Assembly (NCBI GenBank): GCA_045656145.1
Contig: JAZOQP010000031.1
Coordinates: 1 to 64,000 of the forward strand
Direction of reading: 5' to 3'
DNA from: SIG565 sp045656145
Lineage (GTDB): Bacteria; Bacillota; Clostridia; Oscillospirales; Acutalibacteraceae
Length of the DNA stretch: 64,000 bases
This document shows, one piece after another, positions 51,015-59,323 of this stretch. A program made the translations under genes and the position numbers. The notes beneath the pieces are model-generated. The model saw only the letters and a list, made by a program, of their open reading frames with translations, did not search any database and was not told the origin of the DNA. How positions within the stretch are numbered: the first letter of the stretch is position 1; the number at the start of each line of letters is the position of its first letter.

Positions 51015-51990
51015 ATTTAACAAAAATTAAAATAGTAATTGGTAATAAAATTTCAAAAATTAATAAACATAAATTAAAAATATCGCTTTTTAAAACAACA
51101 TCTAAAAAATTTAAATTGCAAATTATTAATAATATTGCAGCCGTAAAAAATACGGCTGTTTTTATTTTAACATACTCTACCGCTAAATTTATCGTTATGG
51201 CACATTTTATTAGAGTCGAAAAGAAATAGACATAATAGGTAAAACCGTCTAAACGGCTAAAATTCCGCCCAAAAGATACTAAGCTTGTAAGGGTTGAATA
51301 TGGATATTCAACCACCTTCGCAGTAGCCGAACCCAAAACTAACATTATATTTAAAACATAGGTTAAAATTATTAAAAATCCAAATAAAACTCCAAGATTT
51401 AATATCCTGTTATTTTCTTTATTTTTTAATTTTAAAAGTAATAAAAATGGAATTGTCAATTCGCCAAAGCTATGAATAAAAAAAGTTAAACTTTGCCTTA
51501 CAATATCCTTAAAATTGAAGTCTTTTATCGTTAAATCAGTAAAAGTTAATTTGTTAAACGAAGCAACAAATACTAAAACTAAAATTCCTAAAACTATAAA
51601 AAATGCATATAGCGAAAAAAGATATAAAACACGCCTTTTCATAAGTCCCAATAAAAAGGATAAAAGCACAAATAATGTTGATATTATAAAACGAGGGGTT
51701 TTAGGCAATCTAACCGCATCAACAAAGGTTATATAATCATTAGCAGATATAATAAAAACTATAATGCAAAGCAAAAAAATCATTACTTTTAATACGGTGT
51801 TCGGCAGAAATTCAAATTTAGAAATTTTATAAAAAACTGCCATTAAAATAATTGTTGGAATTACCGAAAAAGCAAGCGAATAAATAGCTGTTTCAACGCC
51901 GATTCCTTTAGGAAAAACAATAACCGTATTTCCTAAAAGGAATACTGCTATTAGAAATATTTTATGCTTTAAATATAATTCTTTACTCAT
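50995..51990 (-). CDS. gerAB: GerAB-type spore germination permease
   Basis: The protein of about 331 residues has ten membrane segments in the amino-acid permease-like pattern of GerAB/ArcD family members. The ATG after GGAGAAC overlaps the gerC-like stop by eight bases; longer frames lie inside gerC. GerAB binds the germinant in the spore inner membrane. It is last in the gerAA-gerC-gerAB operon. Confidence 0.87.
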   Translation of the reverse strand: MSKELYLKHKIFLIAVFLLGNTVIVFPKGIGVETAIYSLAFSVIPTIILMAVFYKISKFEFLPNTVLKVMIFLLCIIVFIISANDYITFVDAVRLPKTPRFIISTLFVLLSFLLGLMKRRVLYLFSLYAFFIVLGILVLVFVASFNKLTFTDLTIKDFNFKDIVRQSLTFFIHSFGELTIPFLLLLKLKNKENNRILNLGVLFGFLIILTYVLNIMLVLGSATAKVVEYPYSTLTSLVSFGRNFSRLDGFTYYVYFFSTLIKCAITINLAVEYVKIKTAVFFTAAILLIICNLNFLDVVLKSDIFNLCLLIFEILLPITILIFVKFKVHRK

Positions 51991-52564
51991 CGACGTTCTC
52001 CGCAACGTTAAATTTTTTATTTCCATCAACTACAATTTTCTTTGGTTTTTCACCTTGTTTTAAAACAGAAATTAATCTTGAATTTATACCTTTAAGTTCA
52101 ATAATATCGCTAATAACATAACCTAAAAATTCATCACTTTTTTTATTTATGATTTCATTAGTAAAATTTTTAGCCAAAAGAAAATTGGCAGAAAGACTAA
52201 TTTGCGAATTTTTTAAAATTTCAGAAATAATCTCCTTAGAAGAGTAATTATATAAAGAAGATTCGCAAATGATTAACGAACAATGATAAAGAGAAAATTC
52301 TTTGGAAAAATTCAACTGTGCATTATTTAACGCATCATTAAAATTTCGCCCTGAACCATTAATATATAAAGGTTTATACCCTTCTTCTCCGTTATCAGAA
52401 TCCTCTTTAACGGTTTCTAAAATTATTGTAATTTGATTTTCTTCTCCAGATAAATAGAAAGCCGTAACAATGCTTCTTTTTTCAGGCTCCAAATAGTCGG
52501 AATATTTGCAACCCGAGAGAAAAACTGAAATTGAAAGTAAAATTATAATTAACTTTTTAATCAT
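51983..52564 (-). CDS. Ger(x)C-like germination lipoprotein, short form
   Basis: The 193-residue protein has a lipoprotein signal (lipobox LSGC, Cys 19) and the N-terminal domain of Ger(x)C proteins (EKRSIVTAFYL; NFNDALNNAQLNFSKEFSLYHCSLIICE). The usual family length is about 370-400, so the C-terminal domain is missing. The reading frame ends cleanly in an overlap with gerAB, so this looks like a stable short form rather than a new frameshift. Confidence 0.8.
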   Translation of the reverse strand: MIKKLIIILLSISVFLSGCKYSDYLEPEKRSIVTAFYLSGEENQITIILETVKEDSDNGEEGYKPLYINGSGRNFNDALNNAQLNFSKEFSLYHCSLIICESSLYNYSSKEIISEILKNSQISLSANFLLAKNFTNEIINKKSDEFLGYVISDIIELKGINSRLISVLKQGEKPKKIVVDGNKKFNVAENVDE

Positions 52565-54047
52565 TATTTTGCCTTTGCCTTATTATATTTTTAGTAAACG
52601 CTTTTTGTCTTTTAATCATTTTCCACCAAGGACTTCGAATAATTGTATCTTTAAGGCTATTTTGAGAAAATTCACTTACAGTAAGCAAGTAATCGACACC
52701 AAATGAATCTAGTGAATATAAATGCATTCTTAGAATCGTGAGGCCAATAAACAACCCGAAAACTCCCAAAAAAGCTGTTAAAACTACTAAAATTATCTTA
52801 GAATAAACAACCGCTAATTTTAACCGAGGGACCATTAAACCTGAAATACCGCTCAGTGCAACAACTATTAAAATCGGCGCACTAACTAAATTAGCATCAA
52901 CCGCTGCCTGCCCCACCACCAAACCTCCTACAATGCTTAAAGCATGGCCAACACTTTGCTGCATTCTAATTCCTGTTTCTCTTAAAATTTCAAAGATTAA
53001 TATTAAAATTAAACATTCACTACATGAAGGAAAAGGAACGCCCTCCCTTGCCGATGAAACCGATGCGTAAAATGATGCCGGCAAAAGATTTGGATGAAAA
53101 ATTGTAACTGCTAAATAAACAGCAGGCAGCAAAACAGAAATATGATAGCAAAGATACCTTAAGATTCTTCCAAAAGATGAATATAAATAATTTTGATAAT
53201 AATCATCATCCGACTGAAAATTCTCGGTAAATAGATATGGAATTGTAAGAACAACAGGTGTTCCATCTACCATAATCGCTATTCTGCCTTCCAGCAGTCT
53301 TGCGGCAACTATATCAGGTCTTTCGGTGCTGCCTACAGTTTTAAAAAGTGAAAATTTATTATTATTTATCAATTCGTTTATATAGTTAGAATCCAAAACA
53401 CCATCTATATCAATTTTCTTGATTTTTTCAATAATATTTTTTATTGTTTTTTCCTTAGCAACCGAACCTAGATAGCAAACAAAAATATTAGTTTGGGTTT
53501 TGCGCCCAACAATCAATCTTTCAAAACATAAATCGGGTGTTGATAATTTTCTTCTGAGCATTGCAGCATTAAGCATTAAAGCTTCATCGAATCCTTCGCG
53601 TGGACCTTGTAAAATTCTTTCATCCTGAGGTTCGTTTATGCCTCTGGTGCGCCATCCTTTTGTATTTACGATTAGACATTCGCTTGTATTATTGAGCAAA
53701 ATCACAGTATCTCCAAGGTTAATAGCGCCAATTAAATCATATAAATTATCGCTTTTTGATACCTCATTATTGAATAAAATTTGTTTTTCAATATAATCAA
53801 TAATTTCTCCTTGAGAGTTTACAACATTTGTTGTAAGAAGAGGTCTTATTAAGCCATTATTTAACTTCTCGGTATCAACCATACCATCGAAGAAAATTAA
53901 TGCACATTTAAAATTTTCATTCCTGTCAACCTTTAGTTTCCTAAGGCGAAAGGTTGCATCTTTTTTAAATAAATCTTTAAAATAATTGATTTTATTTTCT
54001 AATTCTAAGTCTAGTTTTTTACCAAATAAATCATTCACATTATCCAT
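52557..54047 (-). CDS. gerAA: GerAA-type spore germination protein
   Basis: The protein of about 496 residues has a soluble N-terminal half with two subdomains and a C-terminal half with five or six membrane segments. Motifs such as EGRIAIMVDGTPVVLTIPYLF and SVGHALSIVGGLVVGQAAV are specific to the GerA family. It forms the germinant-gated channel with GerAB and GerC. The ATG is preceded by GGTGA. It lies downstream of spo0A after a terminator. Confidence 0.93.
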   Translation of the reverse strand: MDNVNDLFGKKLDLELENKINYFKDLFKKDATFRLRKLKVDRNENFKCALIFFDGMVDTEKLNNGLIRPLLTTNVVNSQGEIIDYIEKQILFNNEVSKSDNLYDLIGAINLGDTVILLNNTSECLIVNTKGWRTRGINEPQDERILQGPREGFDEALMLNAAMLRRKLSTPDLCFERLIVGRKTQTNIFVCYLGSVAKEKTIKNIIEKIKKIDIDGVLDSNYINELINNNKFSLFKTVGSTERPDIVAARLLEGRIAIMVDGTPVVLTIPYLFTENFQSDDDYYQNYLYSSFGRILRYLCYHISVLLPAVYLAVTIFHPNLLPASFYASVSSAREGVPFPSCSECLILILIFEILRETGIRMQQSVGHALSIVGGLVVGQAAVDANLVSAPILIVVALSGISGLMVPRLKLAVVYSKIILVVLTAFLGVFGLFIGLTILRMHLYSLDSFGVDYLLTVSEFSQNSLKDTIIRSPWWKMIKRQKAFTKNIIRQRQNND

Positions 54048-54091
54048 AAATTTCACCAAGAATATTTTAGGAAATTTTTAACAGAATATGC

Positions 54092-54126
54092 AAAAAACCT
54101 TAACAAACAATTTGTTAAGGTTTTTC
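54092..54126 (-). terminator. Terminator of spo0A
   Basis: A 14-bp stem (AAAACCTTAACAAA / TTTGTTAAGGTTTT) is followed on the minus strand by a T-run. Confidence 0.9.
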
Positions 54127-54129
54127 AAA

Positions 54130-54897
54130 TTAATTCATTTTTAATTTTAATCTTAATTTATCAGAAATCATTGCAATAAATTCACTATTAGTTGGTTTAC
54201 CCCTATCATTTTGGATGGTATAACCGAAGTATGAATTTAAAACATCAATATCGCCTCTATCCCATGCAACCTCTATTGCATGGCGGATTGCTCTTTCTAC
54301 CCTTGAAGATGTTGTGTTATGTAATTTTGCTACGGTTGGATAAATAATTTTAGTAACCGAATTTACAACCTCATTATTTGTTACCGAATAAATAATTGCT
54401 TCTCTTAAATAATGATATCCTTTAATATGCGCAGGCACACCTATTTGATGCAAAATTTCAGTTACGGTAATTTCTAAATCATATTTTGAGGCGTTAACAG
54501 AAGGTTCCGCAAAATCAGAAGAATCTTTTGAAAAATAAGCAATCCTATCCGCAAAGGAATTGATATCAAAAGGCTTTATAAAATAGAAATCAGCCCCTGC
54601 CTCTAAGGTTTCCTTTTCAAGTTTTGGATTATCGTAGCTAGACATTGCCGCAATAAAGGGTTTTTGCCTTAAATCAGAATTATTAATATTATCAAGTACT
54701 CCAATAATATCAAGATTCGGCATAAACACATCAGCAATAACAATATCCGGATGAATTTTAGAAATATTATCCAAAACCTTAAAACCATCCTTATCGCAAA
54801 GTGTAACACTCATTCCTCTTCCTGTTAATACCTTTCCTAACGCGTTGCCGAGTTCGGTTGTTTTATCAGCAACTAAAACCTTTGTTTTCTTAGTCAT
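54130..54897 (-). CDS. spo0A: Sporulation master regulator Spo0A
   Basis: The 255-residue protein has a receiver domain (about 1-125) and the Spo0A C-terminal DNA-binding domain, which is almost invariant (IGVPAHIKGYHYLREAI; SRVERAIRHAIEVAW; KPTNSEFIAMISDKLRL). The phospho-acceptor Asp (VIADVFMP) and the Lys of IKPFD are present. The usual acidic pair near residue 10 (VADD) reads VADK, so one metal-binding Asp is replaced by Lys. The gene is single and ends in a terminator. Confidence 0.97.
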   Translation of the reverse strand: MTKKTKVLVADKTTELGNALGKVLTGRGMSVTLCDKDGFKVLDNISKIHPDIVIADVFMPNLDIIGVLDNINNSDLRQKPFIAAMSSYDNPKLEKETLEAGADFYFIKPFDINSFADRIAYFSKDSSDFAEPSVNASKYDLEITVTEILHQIGVPAHIKGYHYLREAIIYSVTNNEVVNSVTKIIYPTVAKLHNTTSSRVERAIRHAIEVAWDRGDIDVLNSYFGYTIQNDRGKPTNSEFIAMISDKLRLKLKMN

Positions 54898-54928
54898 ATT
54901 TTATCAGCTCCTTTAAGTTGTTGTCCAT

Positions 54929-54957
54929 ATATTACCATAGAATTTCTAATAAATCAA
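54929..54957 (-). promoter_or_regulatory. Promoter of spo0A
   Basis: On the minus strand TTGATT, 17 bases, TAATAT, 32 bases before the start. No clear sigma-H sequence was found. Confidence 0.55.
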
Positions 54958-55044
54958 GAGTTTTTTCAATAATTTTGGAAAATATTTGCAGATTTTTGGG
55001 AAATTTATTGGAACTATTTTTTAAATTTACTGAAATTTAAAAAA

Positions 55045-55077
55045 TAAAAGCAGCCTTAGAAGGCTGCTTAAAAAAAT
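55045..55077 (-). terminator. Terminator of the transaldolase gene
   Basis: The stem AAGCAGCCTT / AGGCTGCTT has a 3-base loop, and on the minus strand it is followed by T-rich sequence. Confidence 0.88.
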
Positions 55078-55757
55078 TAATCACAATCAAGCATTGTCTT
55101 ACCCTTGCCGCAAATCTTTTCAAAGACATTTGTAAATTCATCAACTGCAAATGTTACTGATGGGTTATTTATCAACCCTTTAATTATATCCGGAGCTACA
55201 GTTGAAGCCCCAATACCATAATCACAAAGTTCAAGAACCTGTTGAGAATTTTTAAAACTTGCTGCAAGAATTTGAGTTTTAAAGTTATTATTTTTGAAAA
55301 TATCATGCATTTGCTTAGCTGCCGAAATTCCGTTTGCGCCAAGATTGTCAATTCTATTAACATAAGGAGCTGCATAATCAGCACCAGCTTTAGCAACCAG
55401 ATATGCCTGCATTGGCGTATAAATAGTTGTAGCAGTAATTTTATAGCCTTCTTTTGATAGGGTTTTCATGGCGCGAAGGCCCTCTTGAGTTGTAGGAATT
55501 TTAATAAAAGTATTGATTCCTAATTCTTCCACAATCTTTTTACCCTCAGCAACCATACCAACCGAATCTTTAGAAATGACCTGAACGTGAAGTTCAACAT
55601 CATTACCTATAAATTCTCTTATTTCTTTAAGAGCTTCATAAGGTTTTTTACCGCTTTCAGCAAGAATTGAGGGGTTTGTTGTTACACCATCTATTGAAAA
55701 ATATTTATAAATTTCTTTGATATTTTCAATATTAGCATCGTCAATTAGTAATTTCAT
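55077..55757 (-). CDS. Small transaldolase / fructose-6-phosphate aldolase-like
   Basis: The 226-residue protein belongs to the short TalC/MipB class. The Schiff-base Lys lies in NTFIKIPTT (about residue 87). Other landmarks are DGVTTNPSILAESG at the start and YAAPYVNRIDNLG. It cleaves or transfers three-carbon dihydroxyacetone units between sugar phosphates. It follows a SIS-domain isomerase gene and is divergent from an eight-gene sugar operon, so it may act on a sugar made there rather than in central metabolism. Confidence 0.9.
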   Translation of the reverse strand: MKLLIDDANIENIKEIYKYFSIDGVTTNPSILAESGKKPYEALKEIREFIGNDVELHVQVISKDSVGMVAEGKKIVEELGINTFIKIPTTQEGLRAMKTLSKEGYKITATTIYTPMQAYLVAKAGADYAAPYVNRIDNLGANGISAAKQMHDIFKNNNFKTQILAASFKNSQQVLELCDYGIGASTVAPDIIKGLINNPSVTFAVDEFTNVFEKICGKGKTMLDCD

Positions 55758-55777
55758 TTGAAAACTTCCTTTTTTAG

Positions 55778-56383
55778 TTATAAACTTTTGTTATTTAAAC
55801 GCTCGCCTACTGCTCCGCCCGGATGAATTAAAGCGAACTGCTCTTTTTGATAATCGGTTTCTTCAATTATTCCTGCCTGAAGTGCATGGAATAACATAAT
55901 TAAAGCGGTTGTGCTTGTTGTTCCCTGCATATTATATTTATCGGTTTCGCGGTTAACATGCTGTTTAATAACAACATCTGCCATCTCAGCTAAAGGAGAA
56001 GCAAGATTTTCAGTAATAGTGATTATTGAAACACCTTTTGCTTTACAAATATCAGCAATTGGGAAAAGTTCTTTAGTGCTTCCGCCGCGAGAGGCAAATA
56101 ACATAACATCTCCTTTTTGCAAATAGCCTGTTCCGCCATGAACTGCTTCTGCAGGGGAAATAAATTTTGCGGGTCTTTCAATGCAGCACATAAGGTGTGC
56201 GAAATGTTGACAAGCAATACCCGAATGACCACAACCCGAAGCACCGATTCGAGTTGCATTTGATAACAATTCTATTGCCTTAGCAAATGAATCAGAATCA
56301 AAATATTCCTTCATTTCCTTAATGCATTCCGCCTCGATATCATAAGCATTTTTAGCAGCAATAATTGCATTTTCACTTACCAT
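55778..56383 (-). CDS. SIS-domain sugar isomerase, KpsF-like
   Basis: The protein of about 201 residues has one SIS domain with ASGCGHSGIACQHFAH near residue 48, LFASRGGSTKEL near 97 and TTSTTALIMLFHAL near 155. The end HPGGAVGERL resembles arabinose-5-phosphate isomerases, but the CBS domains are missing. The ATG follows GGAAGGAAG. It is first in a unit with the transaldolase. It probably interconverts an aldose and a ketose phosphate; the substrate is unknown. Confidence 0.82.
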   Translation of the reverse strand: MVSENAIIAAKNAYDIEAECIKEMKEYFDSDSFAKAIELLSNATRIGASGCGHSGIACQHFAHLMCCIERPAKFISPAEAVHGGTGYLQKGDVMLFASRGGSTKELFPIADICKAKGVSIITITENLASPLAEMADVVIKQHVNRETDKYNMQGTTSTTALIMLFHALQAGIIEETDYQKEQFALIHPGGAVGERLNNKSL

Positions 56384-56523
56384 TTTTACATACTTCCTTC
56401 CGAAAAATATTTTCGCATAAAAATAATAATACTTTTTCAAAATTTTTTCAATTCGCATTTCTTACAATATATTGGTAAAATTTTGTAATTTAATAACAAA
56501 ATTATATAAATATATAAATAAAT

Positions 56524-56554
56524 AGTTGACTTCTAATAGTCTTAACTGTATTAT
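56524..56554 (+). promoter_or_regulatory. Promoter and palindromic operator of the sugar operon
   Basis: TTGACT (56526-56531), 17 bases, TATTAT. The -35 region lies in an imperfect palindrome at 56524-56547: AGTT-GACT, TCTAAT, AGTC-TTAACT. A palindrome over the -35 is what a repressor site would look like; no regulator gene is in view. Confidence 0.65.
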
Positions 56555-56568
56555 AAAATCAAGTAATT

Positions 56569-57288
56569 ATGAAAGTTGGTGTTATTTTGAAAAAGAATCA
56601 AATAATCAAACCCCCATTCTTTGAAATCGGACCGAAATCCTATCTTTACGGAGATGATATTCTTGAGCTTGCTTTAGCAGCTGACAAGGCATCGGAAAAA
56701 TACGATGTTGATATTATTTTCACAACTCCGCTTGTAGATATCCGCCGTATCAAAGAAGCCACAAAACGCATTCATGTTTTTGCTCCGCACATGGATCCAA
56801 TTTATCCCGGAAGAGGTCTTGCAGATACTCTCCCCGAATCATTGGTAGCTGCGGGTGCAGAAGGCGTAATGCTTAATCACTGCGAAAAGCCTTTAACATT
56901 TGAGGTTTTAAAGGAAACTATCGCAAGAGCCGAAGAGGTTGGCCTTACAACAATAGTTTGCGCCGATTCTATGGCAGATGCCAGCAAAATTGCAACCCTT
57001 GCTCCCGATATTATAGTTGCTGAGCCTTCAGAACTTATCGGAACAGGTGTGAGCGTTGGCAAAGAATATGTTGAAGCCGCAACAAAGGCTGTAAACGATG
57101 TAAACCCTGATATCCTTGTATTAACCGCTGCAGGTATTGCAAACGGTAAAGATGTATACGACACTATTATCTCAGGTGCCGATGCAACAGGTTCTTCTTC
57201 TGGTGTTGCAAAAGCCGAAGACAGAGCCGCAATGGTAGACGAAATGATTTCATCTGTGCGCAAAGCATGGGATGATCTTCATAAATAA
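56569..57288 (+). CDS. Archaeal-type triosephosphate isomerase-like protein
   Basis: The 239-residue TIM barrel resembles archaeal triosephosphate isomerases: VFAPHMDPIYPGRGLA, LNHCEKPL (catalytic His), TIVCADSMADA and VAEPSELIGTG (catalytic Glu). The Lys of the first strand is kept (GPKSYLYG), but the preceding Asn of the usual NxK motif is Gly. The ATG has no clear ribosome binding site and would leave a leader of about eight bases. A TTG at 56587 with GGTG upstream may be the true start. It opens the sugar operon. Confidence 0.8.
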   Translation: MKVGVILKKNQIIKPPFFEIGPKSYLYGDDILELALAADKASEKYDVDIIFTTPLVDIRRIKEATKRIHVFAPHMDPIYPGRGLADTLPESLVAAGAEGVMLNHCEKPLTFEVLKETIARAEEVGLTTIVCADSMADASKIATLAPDIIVAEPSELIGTGVSVGKEYVEAATKAVNDVNPDILVLTAAGIANGKDVYDTIISGADATGSSSGVAKAEDRAAMVDEMISSVRKAWDDLHK

Positions 57289-57323
57289 TTAAAAAATTTT
57301 TAAAATCTCAGGAGGAAACTAAA

Positions 57324-57944
57324 ATGGAATTTAAAGTTTTTCAGAAAGAAATTGAACTACAGTCACGCGGTTGGATACCCACCTTTCACGATGTATCCCG
57401 TGAAGTTATTGACATTGTAAAAGAGTCCGGTATCAAAAATGGTACAGTTTGTATCGCATCTCATCACACCACCTGCTCAGTAATGATTCAGGAATGCTCA
57501 CATGACCTTGATTCTTTTGATTTAGAATATTTACAGCACGACCTTCTCGATATTATGAGAAAAATGATTCCCGATTATACTAATGAAGGCGATTATCGTC
57601 ATCCGGGACCTATTCATGCACAGTTTGGCCGTTGGGTAAACGAACCCGGCAACTACACAAGTATGAATACTGATGGACACCTCCGCAGCGTATTCTTCGG
57701 CAGAAGCGAAACTATGACAATTAAAGATGGCGTTTTAGATGGTGGCGAATTTGCTCATATCTATTTCATCGACTGGGACCACGTTCGCGCTCGTCGTCGT
57801 CAGCTTAATGTTACCGTTATGGGTACTACAGATGACATCAATGATCGCAAGTGGAACAATGGTGAAGTTGTTAATACCCTCCGCAAGTTTACTGATGAAG
57901 AAAAAGCTTACGATATTCACTATGATTTGCAGTTAAAGAAATAA
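57324..57944 (+). CDS. YjbQ family protein
   Basis: The 206-residue protein matches the YjbQ/UPF0047 family, with SHHTTCSVMIQE, HRHPGP-like (YRHPGPIHAQFG) and ARRRQLNVTVMG motifs. It is longer than the usual 130-140 residues because of an insert in the middle and a C-terminal extension. The family is named secondary thiamine-phosphate synthase from a genetic effect, and its natural role is not settled. A sugar-operon location is unusual and suggests a substrate there. AGGAGG precedes the ATG. Confidence 0.85.
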   Translation: MEFKVFQKEIELQSRGWIPTFHDVSREVIDIVKESGIKNGTVCIASHHTTCSVMIQECSHDLDSFDLEYLQHDLLDIMRKMIPDYTNEGDYRHPGPIHAQFGRWVNEPGNYTSMNTDGHLRSVFFGRSETMTIKDGVLDGGEFAHIYFIDWDHVRARRRQLNVTVMGTTDDINDRKWNNGEVVNTLRKFTDEEKAYDIHYDLQLKK

Positions 57945-57961
57945 TTTCGGAGGAAAATTCT

Positions 57962-58843
57962 ATGTTAAAACCAGGTTTTATTCCCGCGCTCGGCACTCCC
58001 CTTAATCCTGATGGCTCATTAGCCATCGAAAGCTTTAAAAAACATATCGATGACCAAATCAAAGCAGGTGCTGTTGGTCTTCTTTGTATGGGTTCAATGG
58101 GTAGAGAGGCTTTCATTAAAGCTAGCGTTTACCCCGAAGTTGTAAAAGCTGCTATTGAAGCAAATGCTGGCAGAGTTCCGCTTTATGTTGGAGCTATGGA
58201 CACCTCTATTGAAAGAGTAGAAGAGAAAATTGCTCAGTTTGACGATATGCCGATTGATGGTTTTGTTTTCACAGCTCCTTTCTATGGCGCTGCTTCTCCT
58301 GTTCAAATTATGAACTTCTTAAAAGGTGTTGCTAAGGTTACAAAGCACAATATTTTAGCTTACGACCTTCCCCCTACAGTTCATTCCAAAATTACATACG
58401 ATATGGTTTTAGAGTTAATTGAAACTGTTCCGAATTTTATTGGTATTAAAACAGCTGATACTCAAATGCTTAGAAAGTTAAAGCTTAATCCTAATGTTTC
58501 TGATGATTTCGTTATGGCTTATTCTGGTCTCGACACATTTGATATTGCTTACAAATGGGGCATTACAAACTGCCTAGATGGTATGCTTTGCTGCACTCCT
58601 AAAAATACAAGCAAAATGTTTAAGGCCATGGAAAACAATGACTATGATACCGCTGCTGAATGCTTAAATAACATCGTTTCTTTAAGAGATTGCTTTATTG
58701 ATAACGTTCTTTGGCCGTCGTTCACTTATTCTATGAACGTACTCGGTTATGAAGGTGATTTCCATCCTTCTCATAACCCTACAAACAGTGACGAACAAAA
58801 AGCAAATGTTCTTGCTGAAATGAAGCGAATTGGAGAACTTTAA
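57962..58843 (+). CDS. DapA/N-acetylneuraminate lyase superfamily aldolase
   Basis: The 293-residue TIM barrel has the Schiff-base Lys in FIGIKTAD (about residue 162) and the catalytic Tyr in ILAYDLPP (about residue 135). The substrate loop reads GSMGREAF where lyases and DapA have G(S/T)TGE, so substrate choice is likely changed. In this operon a sialate-like or 2-keto-3-deoxy sugar acid cleavage is more plausible than lysine synthesis. Confidence 0.85.
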   Translation: MLKPGFIPALGTPLNPDGSLAIESFKKHIDDQIKAGAVGLLCMGSMGREAFIKASVYPEVVKAAIEANAGRVPLYVGAMDTSIERVEEKIAQFDDMPIDGFVFTAPFYGAASPVQIMNFLKGVAKVTKHNILAYDLPPTVHSKITYDMVLELIETVPNFIGIKTADTQMLRKLKLNPNVSDDFVMAYSGLDTFDIAYKWGITNCLDGMLCCTPKNTSKMFKAMENNDYDTAAECLNNIVSLRDCFIDNVLWPSFTYSMNVLGYEGDFHPSHNPTNSDEQKANVLAEMKRIGEL

Positions 58844-58854
58844 GGAGAAACATT

Positions 58855-59319
58855 ATGATTTTTGATTCTTTAAAAAATGCAAATCAATATGCAGCTTTAA
58901 ATGAACGCATTAATAAAGTTTTTGAAGCTGCTAAAAATTATAATGCCGAAAATTTCGTTAAAGGACGAGTTGATATCGATGGCGATACTATCTATATGAA
59001 CTTTGCCGAATATGAAACCAAAGAAAAAGAAAATGCTATTGCAGAAGCTCACAAAAAGTATATCGATGTTATGTGTATGATTGACGGAACCGAAACTATT
59101 TATGTTAAGAACACCGAAAAGCTTTCTAACATAACACACGAATATACCGAAGAAAATGAAGCACTTTTGGCCGATGTTGATGATGATATGATCCCTGTTC
59201 GTTTAGAAGCAGGAAGCTTCATTATCCTATTCCCTCAGGATGCTCATGCACCGGGTTGTGTGGCTGAAAATAAACAAAAAATCAAGAAAATTATTGGAAA
59301 AGTTTTACTGGAGGGTTAA
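58855..59319 (+). CDS. YhcH/YjgK/YiaL family protein (NanQ-like)
   Basis: The 154-residue cupin-like protein matches the YhcH/NanQ family: HKKYIDVMCMIDGTETIY near residue 62, and SFIILFPQDAHAPG near 122. NanQ speeds the opening of sialic-acid anomers for the lyase. It lies between the lyase and the sialidase-like gene, which fits an acidic sugar pathway. GGAGAAAC precedes the ATG. Confidence 0.87.
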   Translation: MIFDSLKNANQYAALNERINKVFEAAKNYNAENFVKGRVDIDGDTIYMNFAEYETKEKENAIAEAHKKYIDVMCMIDGTETIYVKNTEKLSNITHEYTEENEALLADVDDDMIPVRLEAGSFIILFPQDAHAPGCVAENKQKIKKIIGKVLLEG

Positions 59320-59323
59320 TCTT

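Noticed and set aside
54063..54092. Sigma-G promoter before gerAA (TGCATA-17-TAAAATA)
   Set aside because: The -10 matches only five of seven positions, and the predicted start would cut the ribosome binding site, so the match is too weak.
57962..58843. Aldolase gene as dapA for lysine synthesis
   Set aside because: The substrate loop lacks the TTGE motif, and the gene lies in a sugar operon far from lysC-lysA.
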